In this document: one piece after another, positions 1-7,757 of the stretch
Layout of the letters: every line of letters begins with the position of its first letter
How positions within the stretch are numbered: position 1 is the stretch's first letter
NCBI RefSeq assembly: GCF_008124765.1
Contig: NZ_VNHS01000022.1
Location: 1 to 62,035, forward strand
Length of the DNA stretch: 62,035 nucleotides
Reading direction: 5' to 3'
Origin: Paenibacillus methanolicus
GTDB lineage: Bacteria > Bacillota > Bacilli > Paenibacillales > Paenibacillaceae
Notes under the pieces: model-generated
Told to the model about the DNA's origin: nothing
What the model saw: only the letters and a program-made list of their open reading frames with translations
Database searches by the model: none
Made by a program: the position numbers and the translations under genes

Positions 1-90
1 CCCCTGGAAGACGACCAGGTTGATAGGTTCGAGGTGGAAGCGCAGCAATGCGTGCAGCTGACGAATACTAATCGGTCGAGGGCTTATCCT
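1..90 (+). rRNA. 23S ribosomal RNA, 3' end (partial)
   Basis: The first bases match the conserved 3' end of bacterial 23S rRNA, including the stretch CTAATCGGTCGAGGGCTTA near 67-86. The gene begins before the window. The mature end is placed near 90 by comparison with the usual Bacillales ending and may be off by a few bases. It is followed 70 bases later by 5S rRNA, the normal order of an rRNA operon. Confidence 0.9.
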
Positions 91-158
91 AAAAGATTAA
101 ACCAGCTGAAGAAGATGTAAGTTTCGTATCCAGTTTTCAGGGTGTACTGCCTTGAATG

Positions 159-275
159 TTTGGTGGCGATGGCGGAAGGGAACCACGCGTACCCATCCCG
201 AACACGACCGTTAAGCCTTCCAGCGCCGATGGTACTTGGACCGCAGGGTCCTGGGAGAGTAGGACGTCGCCAAGC
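159..275 (+). rRNA. 5S ribosomal RNA
   Basis: A 117-base segment has the complete 5S pattern: a 5' strand beginning TTTGGTGGCGATGGC, the internal block CCCATCCCGAACACGACCGTTA, the loop E block with GATGGTACTT, and a 3' strand ending GACGTCGCCAAGC that pairs back to the 5' strand. It closes the rRNA operon whose 23S end lies just upstream and is followed directly by a terminator. Confidence 0.95.
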
Positions 276-282
276 ACGAATG

Positions 283-311
283 ACCGACCACAGTGATGTG
301 GTCGGTTTTTT
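283..311 (+). terminator. Terminator of the upstream rRNA operon
   Basis: A perfect 10-bp stem (ACCGACCACA with TGTGGTCGGT) and a GTGA tetraloop are followed by six T residues. It lies 8 bases after the 5S end. Confidence 0.9.
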
Positions 312-324
312 GTCGTTTCCGTTT

Positions 325-344
325 GTTATCCTCATGTGGATAAC
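325..344. promoter_or_regulatory. Palindromic DnaA-box-like site upstream of a promoter
   Basis: GTTATCC, six bases, then GGATAAC form a perfect inverted repeat. The minus strand of 335-343 reads TTATCCACA, the consensus DnaA box, and the plus strand of 326-334 reads TTATCCTCA, one mismatch away. The site ends ten bases before the -35 element of the next gene, so it could be a DnaA or other repressor/activator site. Binding is inferred only. Confidence 0.4.
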
Positions 345-353
345 GAGAACGGT

Positions 354-383
354 TTGAAGAGACACTAACGAGGTTCTTATAGA
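354..383 (+). promoter_or_regulatory. Probable sigma-A promoter of the 410-784 gene
   Basis: TTGAAG at 354-359, an 18-base spacer and TATAGA at 378-383 resemble a vegetative promoter, 27 bases before the start codon. The upstream rRNA terminator isolates this gene, so it needs its own promoter. Confidence 0.45.
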
Positions 384-409
384 TCACTTGTTGCATGAGG
401 TGATTCCCA

Positions 410-784
410 GTGGCAGAAAAGGCGTTTTTGGCTTACTTCAAACGTCCGGATCAAGCGGAAGCTGCGTTGACGAATATGAAAGACATCGCCGTGATTGCAT
501 CGGCAATAGACCGAATTGATGGATATGCAGGCGGTGGTGGTAATAACACCTTTAATCCGTATGCGGGCGACTTTCAAGGTCTTGGCAGTCTGACCTTGAG
601 TGGAGATTTCGATAATCCGGATGCCGGCGTATTGGCAGCTGCTAGCGTTAGCGCAAGCGGTATGAGCTCAGGAGGACCGGAGAATCGGGTAACGGGCAGA
701 GATGTTTTGCTGACCGTTATTGTGGATGATGAAGATGCAGAACGAGTTGCGCAAATATTGGAGGACTGTGGGGCTTTACGATAG
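410..784 (+). CDS. Uncharacterised 124-residue protein between rrn and ctsR
   Basis: I do not recognise a named family with certainty. The GTG start is chosen for the GAGGTGA site at 397-403. The N-terminal 40 residues (about AFLAYFKRPDQAEAAL) look like a beta-alpha-beta segment. A glycine/asparagine-rich central stretch (about 38-75) follows, and the C-terminal 30 residues (VTGRDVLLTVIVDDEDAERV) look like a second strand-helix-strand unit. The whole could be a ferredoxin-like fold of the kind seen in small stress proteins. There is no signal peptide, membrane segment or obvious catalytic motif. It stands alone between an rRNA operon and the ctsR operon. The reading frame is convincing, but its function is unknown. 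Confidence 0.8.
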   Translation: MAEKAFLAYFKRPDQAEAALTNMKDIAVIASAIDRIDGYAGGGGNNTFNPYAGDFQGLGSLTLSGDFDNPDAGVLAAASVSASGMSSGGPENRVTGRDVLLTVIVDDEDAERVAQILEDCGALR

Positions 785-812
785 GTTTCAACGCCAGTCT
801 AACCGATAGCAC

Positions 813-866
813 TAAAAACGACCAAAGCTGCTAGGTGAAGAGGTTCATTTTCTCACCAGCAGCTTG
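813..866 (-). terminator. Terminator of the small minus-strand gene
   Basis: On the minus strand AAGCTGCTGGTGA pairs with TCACCTAGCAGCTT (one bulged base), and five U residues follow after a short gap (complement of 814-818). The hairpin overlaps the last codons and the stop of the gene at 831-959. Read on the plus strand the same hairpin lacks a good T-run. Confidence 0.5.
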
Positions 867-959
867 CTTTGTCATAGTCGCTGTTTCAACATCAGCATCT
901 GAAGGTAATGAAAGCGCATTTGTATTCACGTAATCGTTGGAACTGTCGCGCTTTTTCAC
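831..959 (-). CDS. Possible 42-residue polar protein (unlisted small gene)
   Basis: A GTG-initiated frame of 43 codons runs on the minus strand. The product begins MKKRDSSNDYVNTNALSL and ends TMTKQAAGEKMNLFT. It is polar, with no cysteine or tryptophan and few aromatic residues, which looks protein-like rather than random. A terminator hairpin overlaps its stop codon, as expected at the end of a real gene. Against it, the only ribosome-binding-like sequence (AAAGGTGG, complement of 973-980) lies about 16 bases before the GTG, and no promoter is clear. I do not recognise a family. A small spore-associated protein is conceivable but not shown. Confidence 0.45.
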   Translation of the reverse strand: MKKRDSSNDYVNTNALSLPSDADVETATMTKQAAGEKMNLFT

Positions 960-971
960 ATATTCACACAG

Positions 972-1040
972 TTATCCACCTTTCACACACGGACAAGTGA
1001 TTTTACTTTCCGATCTCGCGAGTTATTAACTTGTTGATAA
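972..1040. promoter_or_regulatory. DnaA-box-like sites in the ctsR upstream gap
   Basis: TTATCCACC at 972-980 (plus) and TTATCAACA (minus strand of 1032-1040) each differ from the DnaA box by one base. Apart from these, the short repeated motif ATACTAGA near 1057-1080 and the minus-strand gene at 831-959, nothing else is evident between 785 and 1340. Confidence 0.3.
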
Positions 1041-1348
1041 CTGGGCAAAATAGTCATAATACTAGAGTGCATGATACTAGATAGAATCTGGCGTAAAGCA
1101 TGAGGCTTGGTCCATGCAAAAGGGTGGAGTCTTGCATTGTTTGACTATGCACGCTTATCGGGTAATAATGAGCGGCTGTTCGTTAAGTCGTGCCCAATGT
1201 TTGTCCAACCATGCGGTGCGACAGCGACCTTAAGCGCTTTGCACGCATACGAAGCATTCAACTCCCTTTGGTGTTCAGCCATTCCTGACGCATAAATGCG
1301 AGCAGGCGGCTCAACCTAATCCGTGTACAGAATCATCGATGTCAGCTC

Positions 1349-1376
1349 TTGACCTTTGGATAAAATCGCGTATAAT
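1349..1376 (+). promoter_or_regulatory. Sigma-A promoter of the ctsR operon
   Basis: TTGACC at 1349-1354 and a perfect TATAAT at 1371-1376 are separated by 16 bases. Transcription would begin near 1383, right at the CtsR operator, so bound CtsR would block initiation. Confidence 0.8.
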
Positions 1377-1384
1377 GTAGTTAA

Positions 1385-1401
1385 AGTCAAAGAAAGTCAA
1401 A
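1385..1401 (+). promoter_or_regulatory. CtsR operator
   Basis: AGTCAAAGAAAGTCAAA fits the known CtsR heptad repeat (RGTCAAANANRGTCAAA) at every position. A third partial heptad, AGTCAA, follows at 1401-1406. It sits just downstream of the -10 box and indicates autoregulation of the class III heat-shock operon. Confidence 0.9.
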
Positions 1402-1481
1402 GTCAACTAAACTGATTTGTTTGACTTTTCCGGCATCGGCCGGCGGAATCGTTGTTTGTCAGCTGTAGGGAGGTTGGCGAC

Positions 1482-1943
1482 GTGCGCAACATTTCCGATT
1501 TAATCGAGCAGTATTTAAAGGGCATGCTCCAAGAAAGCACGGAAGGGGCGGTTGAAATTCAGCGTAACGAGCTGGCGGACCGATTCTCATGCGTGCCTTC
1601 GCAAATCAATTACGTCATTAGTACCCGCTTTACATTGGAGAAAGGATACCTGGTGGAGAGCAAGCGAGGCGGCGGCGGATACATACGCATACAACGCGTT
1701 GAACTTCCGACGCTTAAGGCGATTCAAGGTCATATCGCGCAGACGATTGGCAACGAGGTCGACCAAGCGGCCGCTGAAGGACTGATTTATCAGCTGGAAG
1801 AGGCGGAGATGATCTCGAAGCGCGAAGCCAATCTGATTCGGGCGGCAGTGGCGCGCGACGTTATCGCGCTTAAGCTTCCGATGCGCGACGAAGTCCGGGC
1901 AAGATTGCTCAAAGCCATGCTTATTACGCTTCTTGTGAAATGA
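1482..1943 (+). CDS. ctsR: CtsR, repressor of class III heat-shock genes
   Basis: This 153-residue winged helix-turn-helix repressor binds the heptad operator upstream and controls clp genes; heat and McsB activity relieve repression in the family. The N-terminal half carries the DNA-binding domain with the glycine-rich wing RGGGGYIRI (about residues 62-70). The C-terminal half is the helical dimerisation and McsB-contact domain. A frame extension upstream to 1452 exists, but GTG at 1482 has the GGGAGG site eight bases before it and gives the usual N-terminus (MRNISDLIEQYL). It is the first gene of the ctsR-mcsA-mcsB-clpC operon. Confidence 0.95.
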   Translation: MRNISDLIEQYLKGMLQESTEGAVEIQRNELADRFSCVPSQINYVISTRFTLEKGYLVESKRGGGGYIRIQRVELPTLKAIQGHIAQTIGNEVDQAAAEGLIYQLEEAEMISKREANLIRAAVARDVIALKLPMRDEVRARLLKAMLITLLVK

Positions 1944-2078
1944 GAACTCATCCCACAGACGAAGCCTCATAAGCCCATCCGGTTCCGTGTAAAGGACATG
2001 TATGGATGCGAAGCTTTAGGCGCATGCTTTCGAAGCGAGTTTTGCGTGCTGCAGAACGTTTAGGAGGGATACGCAACC

Positions 2079-2603
2079 ATGCTTTGTCAGGAATGCGGCA
2101 AGAGGCCGGCCACTCTCCATTTTACGAAGATCGTCGGCGGCGAGAAGAACGAATTTCATATTTGCGAATCTTGCGCGCGCGAGAAGGGCGAGGGAATACC
2201 CGGGACGGCCAACGGATTCTCGATTCACAGCTTGCTCTCCGGCTTGCTCGATTTCGAACCGAGCGGAGGCGGTGCGAATGGCGGATTCGCGGTGAAACAA
2301 CCGGCTCGCTGCGATAAATGCGGACTGACCCATGCCCAGTTTAGCAAAATGGGACGTTTCGGTTGCAGCAAGTGCTATTCCCAGTTCAGTGATAAAGTCG
2401 ACCCTATTCTGAAGCGCGTTCACGGCTCGACGACCCATGTCGGGAAAATACCGAAACGGGCGGGCACCACGATCCAGCTGAAACGCGAAATCGAGACGCT
2501 GCGGCGCGAGCTTCAGGATCGCATCGAGCGCGAAGAATTCGAGAATGCCGCGCAATTGCGCGATCGGATTCGAGAGCTGGAACGCAATGTTGCCGAGGGG
2601 TAG
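2079..2603 (+). CDS. mcsA: McsA, zinc-binding activator of the McsB arginine kinase
   Basis: McsA (174 residues) binds McsB and stimulates its arginine kinase activity, and so helps to deliver proteins to ClpCP. Four CXXC pairs are visible: CQEC at 3-6, CESC near 28, CDKC near 80 and CSKC near 97, forming two zinc sites. The C-terminal 40 residues form a UvrB/UvrC (UVR)-type coiled helical pair (REEFENAAQLRDRIRELE). The start ATG has TAGGAGGG before it. It lies between ctsR and mcsB; the 135-base gap after ctsR has no terminator. Confidence 0.95.
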   Translation: MLCQECGKRPATLHFTKIVGGEKNEFHICESCAREKGEGIPGTANGFSIHSLLSGLLDFEPSGGGANGGFAVKQPARCDKCGLTHAQFSKMGRFGCSKCYSQFSDKVDPILKRVHGSTTHVGKIPKRAGTTIQLKREIETLRRELQDRIEREEFENAAQLRDRIRELERNVAEG

Positions 2604-2627
2604 AAGCCGCAGAAGGGAGGAATAGCC

Positions 2628-3707
2628 TTGTCGAATCGATCATTTGCTCAACATGCGTTAAGCGACTGGATGCAGGGCACTGGCCCTGAAGCCGACATCG
2701 TCATTAGCAGCCGGACTCGGATTGCGCGCAATCTGAGGGGCCATCCTTTCCCGATGCTGGCGACTTCGGAGCAATCCAGCGAGGTGATGGAGCGGCTATT
2801 GACCGTTCCGGAGGGCGGAAGGTTGAACGGAATCGGCGAATTCGAGACTATTCGATTGTCGGAGCTGAGCGAGCTGGAACGAAGAGTGCTCGTCGAGAAG
2901 CATCTGATTAGTCCGAATCTAGCGAACGAATCGCGCAGCGGCGCAGTCATTCTCAGCCGCAACGAATCCATTAGCATTATGGTGAACGAAGAGGATCATT
3001 TGCGGATCCAAGTGTTGTCCCCAGGCTTTCAAATTACGGAGGCATGGGAGCTTGCGAGCCGCATTGACGATATATTCGAGGAAGTGGCGGATTACGCATT
3101 CGATGAGCGCCGCGGCTACCTTACGAGCTGTCCGACCAATGTCGGGACCGGCATTCGGGCTTCGGTCATGATGCATCTGCCTGGCTTGGTGCTTACCCAG
3201 CAGATTAACCGGATTTTATCGGCGATTACGCAAGTAGGACTGGCGGTTCGGGGGATCTATGGCGAAGGCAGCGAAGCGCTTGGCAATCTGTTTCAAATTT
3301 CGAATCAGATTACGTTGGGACAATCCGAGCACGAGATCATCGATAACCTGCACGGCGTCGCCAAACAAATCATCGATCACGAAAGGGCTGCGCGTTCGCG
3401 TATGCTGCAGGAGTCGAGAATTCGGCTCGAGGATCGGGTATTCCGTTCCTATGGCATTTTGTCGCATGCGTCCATCATGGAGTCGAAGGAATCCGCGCAG
3501 CGGCTATCCGACGTCAGGCTCGGGATCGATCTCGGTTTGATTCAACATGTGACGCCGAAGGCAATGAATGAATTAATGGTATTAACGCAGCCCGGTTTTC
3601 TCCAGCAGAATTCGGGAGAGAAATTGACCGCCGAACAGCGGGACATCCGGCGCGCTGAACTAATACGTCAGCATTTGCAAAGCGAATCCAATCATGGGGG
3701 TGTATGA
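2628..3707 (+). CDS. mcsB: McsB, protein arginine kinase
   Basis: McsB phosphorylates arginine residues, marking proteins (including CtsR) for ClpC:ClpP. It is a 359-residue phosphagen-kinase relative. Visible features are ISSRTRIARN near residue 26 (nucleotide contact), the NEEDH catalytic loop at 120-124, the active-site cysteine in LTSCPTNVGT (C168), and the C-terminal RDIRRA motif, the phospho-arginine sensing RDXXRA element. It starts with TTG preceded by GGGAGG, and its stop overlaps the first ATG of the clpC frame, so translation is probably coupled. Confidence 0.95.
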   Translation: MSNRSFAQHALSDWMQGTGPEADIVISSRTRIARNLRGHPFPMLATSEQSSEVMERLLTVPEGGRLNGIGEFETIRLSELSELERRVLVEKHLISPNLANESRSGAVILSRNESISIMVNEEDHLRIQVLSPGFQITEAWELASRIDDIFEEVADYAFDERRGYLTSCPTNVGTGIRASVMMHLPGLVLTQQINRILSAITQVGLAVRGIYGEGSEALGNLFQISNQITLGQSEHEIIDNLHGVAKQIIDHERAARSRMLQESRIRLEDRVFRSYGILSHASIMESKESAQRLSDVRLGIDLGLIQHVTPKAMNELMVLTQPGFLQQNSGEKLTAEQRDIRRAELIRQHLQSESNHGGV

Positions 3708-3709
3708 AC

Positions 3710-6163
3710 ATGATGTTCGGAAGATTCACGGAACGTGCGCAGAAGGTGCTCGCGCTTGCGCAAGAAGAGGCAGTGCGGCTTGGTCATAACAATATCGGCA
3801 CGGAGCATATTTTGCTCGGCCTGAACCGGGAAGGGGAAGGCATCGCGGCGAAAGCGCTGATCGGCCTTGGCCTTAGCTTGGAGAAAATTCAAGACGAAGT
3901 GGAGACGCTCATCGGCCGTGGTCAGGAACAGCCGACGAACATTGCCTATACGCCGCGCGCGAAGAAAGTCATCGAACTGTCGATGGACGAGGCGCGCAAG
4001 CTCGGCCATACTTACGTCGGCACGGAGCATATCCTGCTTGGTCTGATTCGCGAAGGCGAAGGGGTAGCGGCACGGGTGCTCAACAACCTGGGTATCAGCT
4101 TGAATAAAGCACGCCAGCAAGTGCTGCAGCTGCTCGGCAGCAGCGAAGCGGTCTCGAGCAGCCACGGCGCGCCGGCGAACGTCAGCACGCCGACGCTCGA
4201 TGGCCTGGCTCGCGACTTGACGGCCTACGCGAAGGAAGGTAATCTTGATCCGGTTATCGGTCGTAGCAAGGAGATCGAACGCGTCATTCAGGTGCTTAGC
4301 CGCCGGACGAAGAACAATCCGGTGCTGATCGGCGAACCGGGCGTCGGCAAGACGGCGATCGCAGAAGGTTTGGCGCAGAAGATCATTGCCGGAGAAATCC
4401 CGGAGACGTTGCGCGACAAACGCGTTATGACGCTCGATATGGGCTCGGTCGTGGCGGGTACGAAATATCGCGGCGAATTCGAGGATCGCCTGAAGAAAAT
4501 CATGGATGAAATCCGCCAAGCGGGTAACATCATCCTGTTCATCGACGAGCTGCATACGCTCATCGGCGCGGGCGGCGCGGAAGGCGCAATCGATGCCTCT
4601 AACATCCTGAAGCCGTCCTTGGCTCGCGGCGAGCTGCAGTGCATCGGGGCGACGACGCTGGATGAGTATCGCAAATATATCGAGAAGGACGCCGCGCTGG
4701 AGCGCCGGTTCCAACCGATAACGGTCGACCAGCCATCACCGGAAGAAGCCATTCAAATCCTGACTGGACTGCGCGACCGTTACGAAGCGCATCACCGCGT
4801 GAAAATCACGGATGACGCCATTGAGGCGGCGGTCAAATTGTCCGATCGTTACATCACGGATCGGTTCTTGCCGGACAAAGCGATCGACCTGATCGACGAG
4901 GCGTCCTCCAAAGTAAGGCTGAAAACGTACACCGTTCCGCCTAACCTCAAACAGCTGGAGAACCGACTGGAGGATATCCGCAAGGAGAAAGATTCCGCGG
5001 TACAAAGTCAGGAGTTCGAGAAAGCGGCGGCGCTGCGCGATACGGAACAGAAGCTTCGCGAGGAGCTCGACGTGACGCGCAATCAGTGGAAAGAAAAGCA
5101 AGGACGCACGGATTCGGAGGTAACGCCAGAGGATATCGCGCAGGTAGTGGCGAGCTGGACGGGTGTACCGGTTAGCAAGCTGGCGGAAGAAGAAACCGAG
5201 CGTCTGCTCAAAATGGAGGATATTCTCCACGACCGCGTTATCGGTCAGAAAGATGCCGTCAAAGCCGTTTCCAGAGCTATCCGCCGCGCCCGCGCAGGTC
5301 TGAAGGATCCGAAACGCCCGATTGGCTCGTTCATCTTCCTCGGACCTACAGGCGTCGGTAAAACCGAGCTGGCCCGTGCGCTCGCGGAAGCGATGTTCGG
5401 CGACGAGAATGCGGTCATCCGCATTGATATGTCGGAGTACATGGAGAAACATTCCACATCTCGTCTGGTCGGCGCGCCTCCGGGGTATGTCGGCTACGAA
5501 GAGGGCGGGCAGCTGACCGAGAAAGTGCGCCGCAAACCGTACTCGGTCGTCCTTCTCGACGAGATCGAGAAGGCGCATCCGGAAGTATTCAACATCCTGC
5601 TTCAAGTGCTCGAAGACGGCCGCCTGACCGACTCCAAAGGCCGCGTCGTCGATTTCCGCAACACGCTCATCATTATGACGTCCAACGTTGGCGCGGATCA
5701 AATCAAACGTAATTCGTCGCTTGGCTTCACGGCCGTTCATGATGCGGGTCGCGAATTCTCCCAGATGCGGGAGAAAGTCATGGGCGAGCTGAAGAAGAGC
5801 TTCCGTCCGGAGTTCCTGAACCGGATCGACGAAACGATCGTGTTCCACTCGCTGGAGCAGGAGCATATCGCCCAGATCGTCACGCTCATGTCCGAGGAGC
5901 TTCGCAAGCGTCTACGCGAGCAGGAAGTGGACTTTACGCTTACGGATGAGGCGAAAGCATTCCTGGCGAAGGAAGGCTTCGATCCGGCGTACGGCGCGCG
6001 TCCGCTGCGCCGCGCGATTCAGAAGCATATCGAGGACCGTCTGTCCGAAGATCTGCTGCTCGGCAAAATCAGCAAGGGCGACGCGCTCGTTATCGACGAG
6101 AAGGACGGCCAGTTGACCGTCACGCATACGGCTCCTGCCCAAGAAGAGCCGGCAACCAAATAA
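3710..6163 (+). CDS. clpC: ClpC, AAA+ unfoldase of the ClpCP protease
   Basis: ClpC unfolds substrates and feeds them to ClpP. In order: an N-terminal double Clp repeat (about 1-145, FGRFTERAQKVLALAQEE), the first AAA+ module with Walker A GEPGVGKT near 205, a UVR-containing middle domain (QEFEKAAALRD), the second AAA+ module with GPTGVGKT near 545, and the C-terminal D2 small domain. At about 817 residues it is full length. An earlier ATG at 3704 overlaps the mcsB stop but is only one base from the GGGGGTG site. ATG 3710 has a spacing of seven and gives the usual MMFGRF start. clpP is not in the window. Confidence 0.95.
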   Translation: MMFGRFTERAQKVLALAQEEAVRLGHNNIGTEHILLGLNREGEGIAAKALIGLGLSLEKIQDEVETLIGRGQEQPTNIAYTPRAKKVIELSMDEARKLGHTYVGTEHILLGLIREGEGVAARVLNNLGISLNKARQQVLQLLGSSEAVSSSHGAPANVSTPTLDGLARDLTAYAKEGNLDPVIGRSKEIERVIQVLSRRTKNNPVLIGEPGVGKTAIAEGLAQKIIAGEIPETLRDKRVMTLDMGSVVAGTKYRGEFEDRLKKIMDEIRQAGNIILFIDELHTLIGAGGAEGAIDASNILKPSLARGELQCIGATTLDEYRKYIEKDAALERRFQPITVDQPSPEEAIQILTGLRDRYEAHHRVKITDDAIEAAVKLSDRYITDRFLPDKAIDLIDEASSKVRLKTYTVPPNLKQLENRLEDIRKEKDSAVQSQEFEKAAALRDTEQKLREELDVTRNQWKEKQGRTDSEVTPEDIAQVVASWTGVPVSKLAEEETERLLKMEDILHDRVIGQKDAVKAVSRAIRRARAGLKDPKRPIGSFIFLGPTGVGKTELARALAEAMFGDENAVIRIDMSEYMEKHSTSRLVGAPPGYVGYEEGGQLTEKVRRKPYSVVLLDEIEKAHPEVFNILLQVLEDGRLTDSKGRVVDFRNTLIIMTSNVGADQIKRNSSLGFTAVHDAGREFSQMREKVMGELKKSFRPEFLNRIDETIVFHSLEQEHIAQIVTLMSEELRKRLREQEVDFTLTDEAKAFLAKEGFDPAYGARPLRRAIQKHIEDRLSEDLLLGKISKGDALVIDEKDGQLTVTHTAPAQEEPATK

Positions 6164-6172
6164 GCATCTACG

Positions 6173-6212
6173 AAAAGGACGCCTCCCGCTCCACGCGGGG
6201 ACGTCCTTTTTT
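6173..6212 (+). terminator. Terminator of the ctsR-clpC operon
   Basis: AAAAGGACG pairs with CGTCCTTTT around an inner CCCGC/GCGGG stem, and a T-run follows. It lies ten bases after the clpC stop. Confidence 0.85.
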
Positions 6213-6257
6213 GCGTTAAATCATTTCAACTGATAAACTGTTACGGGAGGGGAACGT

Positions 6258-6314
6258 ATGATCGCTCCCGCTTTTGTTGAATCCAAGTTCCGTGCGAGAC
6301 GTAATAAAAAGTAG
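6258..6314 (+). CDS. Possible 18-residue leader peptide before radA
   Basis: ATG at 6258 has an excellent GGGAGGGG site seven bases upstream and opens an 18-codon frame (MIAPAFVESKFRARRNKK) ending with TAG. The ribosome-binding site lies in one arm of a small inverted repeat (CGGGAG 6244-6249, CTCCCG 6265-6270) that is followed by CTTTT. A basic leader peptide or a chance match are both possible. Confidence 0.2.
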   Translation: MIAPAFVESKFRARRNKK

Positions 6315-6377
6315 CACCATGGATGCATCCAATGGTAAACTTTGAGATGAACCCTTGCACATGAGAAGGAGCCGCAC

Positions 6378-7745
6378 ATGGCAAAACTGAAAGTGAAATT
6401 CGCTTGTACCGACTGTGGGACGGAGTCGCCGAAGTGGCTGGGCAAATGCCCGGGCTGCGGTGCCTGGAACACGATGGTGGAAGAGAAAGAAACGGTCGTC
6501 AAGACGCAGGGCATGGGCTCTTCGATCATTCAGACGAAAGAAAAGCCGCGTCCCATCATACACATAGAAAGCGGGCAAGAGCCTCGCATCGAAACCCGAC
6601 TGCAGGAGCTGAACCGCGTGCTGGGCGGCGGGGTCGTGCCGGGATCGCTCATTCTGGTCGGCGGGGATCCGGGCATCGGCAAATCGACGCTGCTGCTTCA
6701 GACTTCCCATGCATTAGCCTCTAAAGGATTGAAAGTGCTTTACATTTCGGGCGAGGAATCCGTTCGCCAAACGAGACTGCGCGCGGATCGTCTCGGCGCG
6801 CTTACCGATAAGCTGTACGTGCTGTGCGAAACGAACATGGATCAGGTGAACGAAGCGATCGAGGCGGTGGCGCCGGATTTTCTCGTCATAGACTCGATTC
6901 AGACGGTTTACGATCCATCCGTGCAGTCCGCGCCGGGAAGCGTGTCGCAGGTGCGGGAGTGCACGGCGCATTTCATGCGGGTCGCGAAGATCAAAGGCAT
7001 TGCAACGGTGTTGGTCGGGCATGTCACCAAAGAAGGAGCCATCGCCGGTCCGCGGCTGCTCGAGCATATGGTGGACTGCGTGCTATATTTCGAGGGCGAG
7101 CGCCATCACAGTTATCGCTTGCTGCGCGCGGTGAAGAACCGTTTCGGCTCCACGAACGAAATCGGCATTTTCGAAATGGGCGAATCCGGTCTGCGCGAAG
7201 TAAGCAATCCGTCGGAATTATTCTTGTCGGAGCGCCCGCTTGGCGTATCCGGTTCGACGGTCGTGGCGAGCATGGAAGGCACCAGGCCCGTGTTGGTTGA
7301 ACTGCAGGCGTTGGTCGCGACTACGAATTTTCCGTCGCCGCGCCGGATGTCCACGGGCATTGACCATAACCGGATGGCGCTCATTATCGCGGTGTTAGAG
7401 AAGCGGATGGGTATGTTTTTGCAGACGCAGGACGCTTACCTGAACGTGGCCGGCGGGGTGAAGCTCGATGAACCGGCGGTGGATTTGGCCGCGGCCGTCA
7501 GCATCGCCTCGAGTTTCCGCGATGCGCCGACAAGGCCGTTCGACGTTATTTTCGGCGAGATTGGATTAACGGGCGAAGTTCGGGCGGTAGCTCGAGCCGA
7601 GCAAAGGGTGAAGGAAGCGTATAAGTTAGGATTCAAACGCGTGATCATGCCGGAAAAAAGCCTGAAAGGCTGGAGTCCGCCGTCCGGCATTGAAATTATC
7701 GGCGTCGAGACGGTTTCGGACGCGCTGAAGGCAGCGCTTGGGTAG
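6378..7745 (+). CDS. radA: RadA, DNA repair ATPase/helicase
   Basis: RadA is a RecA-like branch-migration helicase used in recombination and repair. It has 455 residues. The N-terminal zinc finger uses C10, C13, C24 and C27. Walker A GGDPGIGKST lies at 95-104. The RadA-specific KNRFGSTNE motif is near 250, and a Lon-protease-like C-terminal domain without protease function fills the last 150 residues. The start has AGAAGGAG before it. It is separated from clpC by a terminator, so a separate promoter is expected, but I could not define one in the 6213-6377 gap. disA follows after 12 bases. Confidence 0.96.
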   Translation: MAKLKVKFACTDCGTESPKWLGKCPGCGAWNTMVEEKETVVKTQGMGSSIIQTKEKPRPIIHIESGQEPRIETRLQELNRVLGGGVVPGSLILVGGDPGIGKSTLLLQTSHALASKGLKVLYISGEESVRQTRLRADRLGALTDKLYVLCETNMDQVNEAIEAVAPDFLVIDSIQTVYDPSVQSAPGSVSQVRECTAHFMRVAKIKGIATVLVGHVTKEGAIAGPRLLEHMVDCVLYFEGERHHSYRLLRAVKNRFGSTNEIGIFEMGESGLREVSNPSELFLSERPLGVSGSTVVASMEGTRPVLVELQALVATTNFPSPRRMSTGIDHNRMALIIAVLEKRMGMFLQTQDAYLNVAGGVKLDEPAVDLAAAVSIASSFRDAPTRPFDVIFGEIGLTGEVRAVARAEQRVKEAYKLGFKRVIMPEKSLKGWSPPSGIEIIGVETVSDALKAALG

Positions 7746-7757
7746 AGGGGGCAAATA

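Noticed and set aside
1145..1282. A 45-codon ATG frame on the minus strand in the same gap
   Set aside because: A frame of this length is expected by chance; the AGGA before it is too close, and no terminator or promoter accompanies it.
1107..1295. A 62-codon TTG-initiated frame on the plus strand in the gap before ctsR
   Set aside because: There is no ribosome-binding site, the start is TTG, and the composition is unconvincing.
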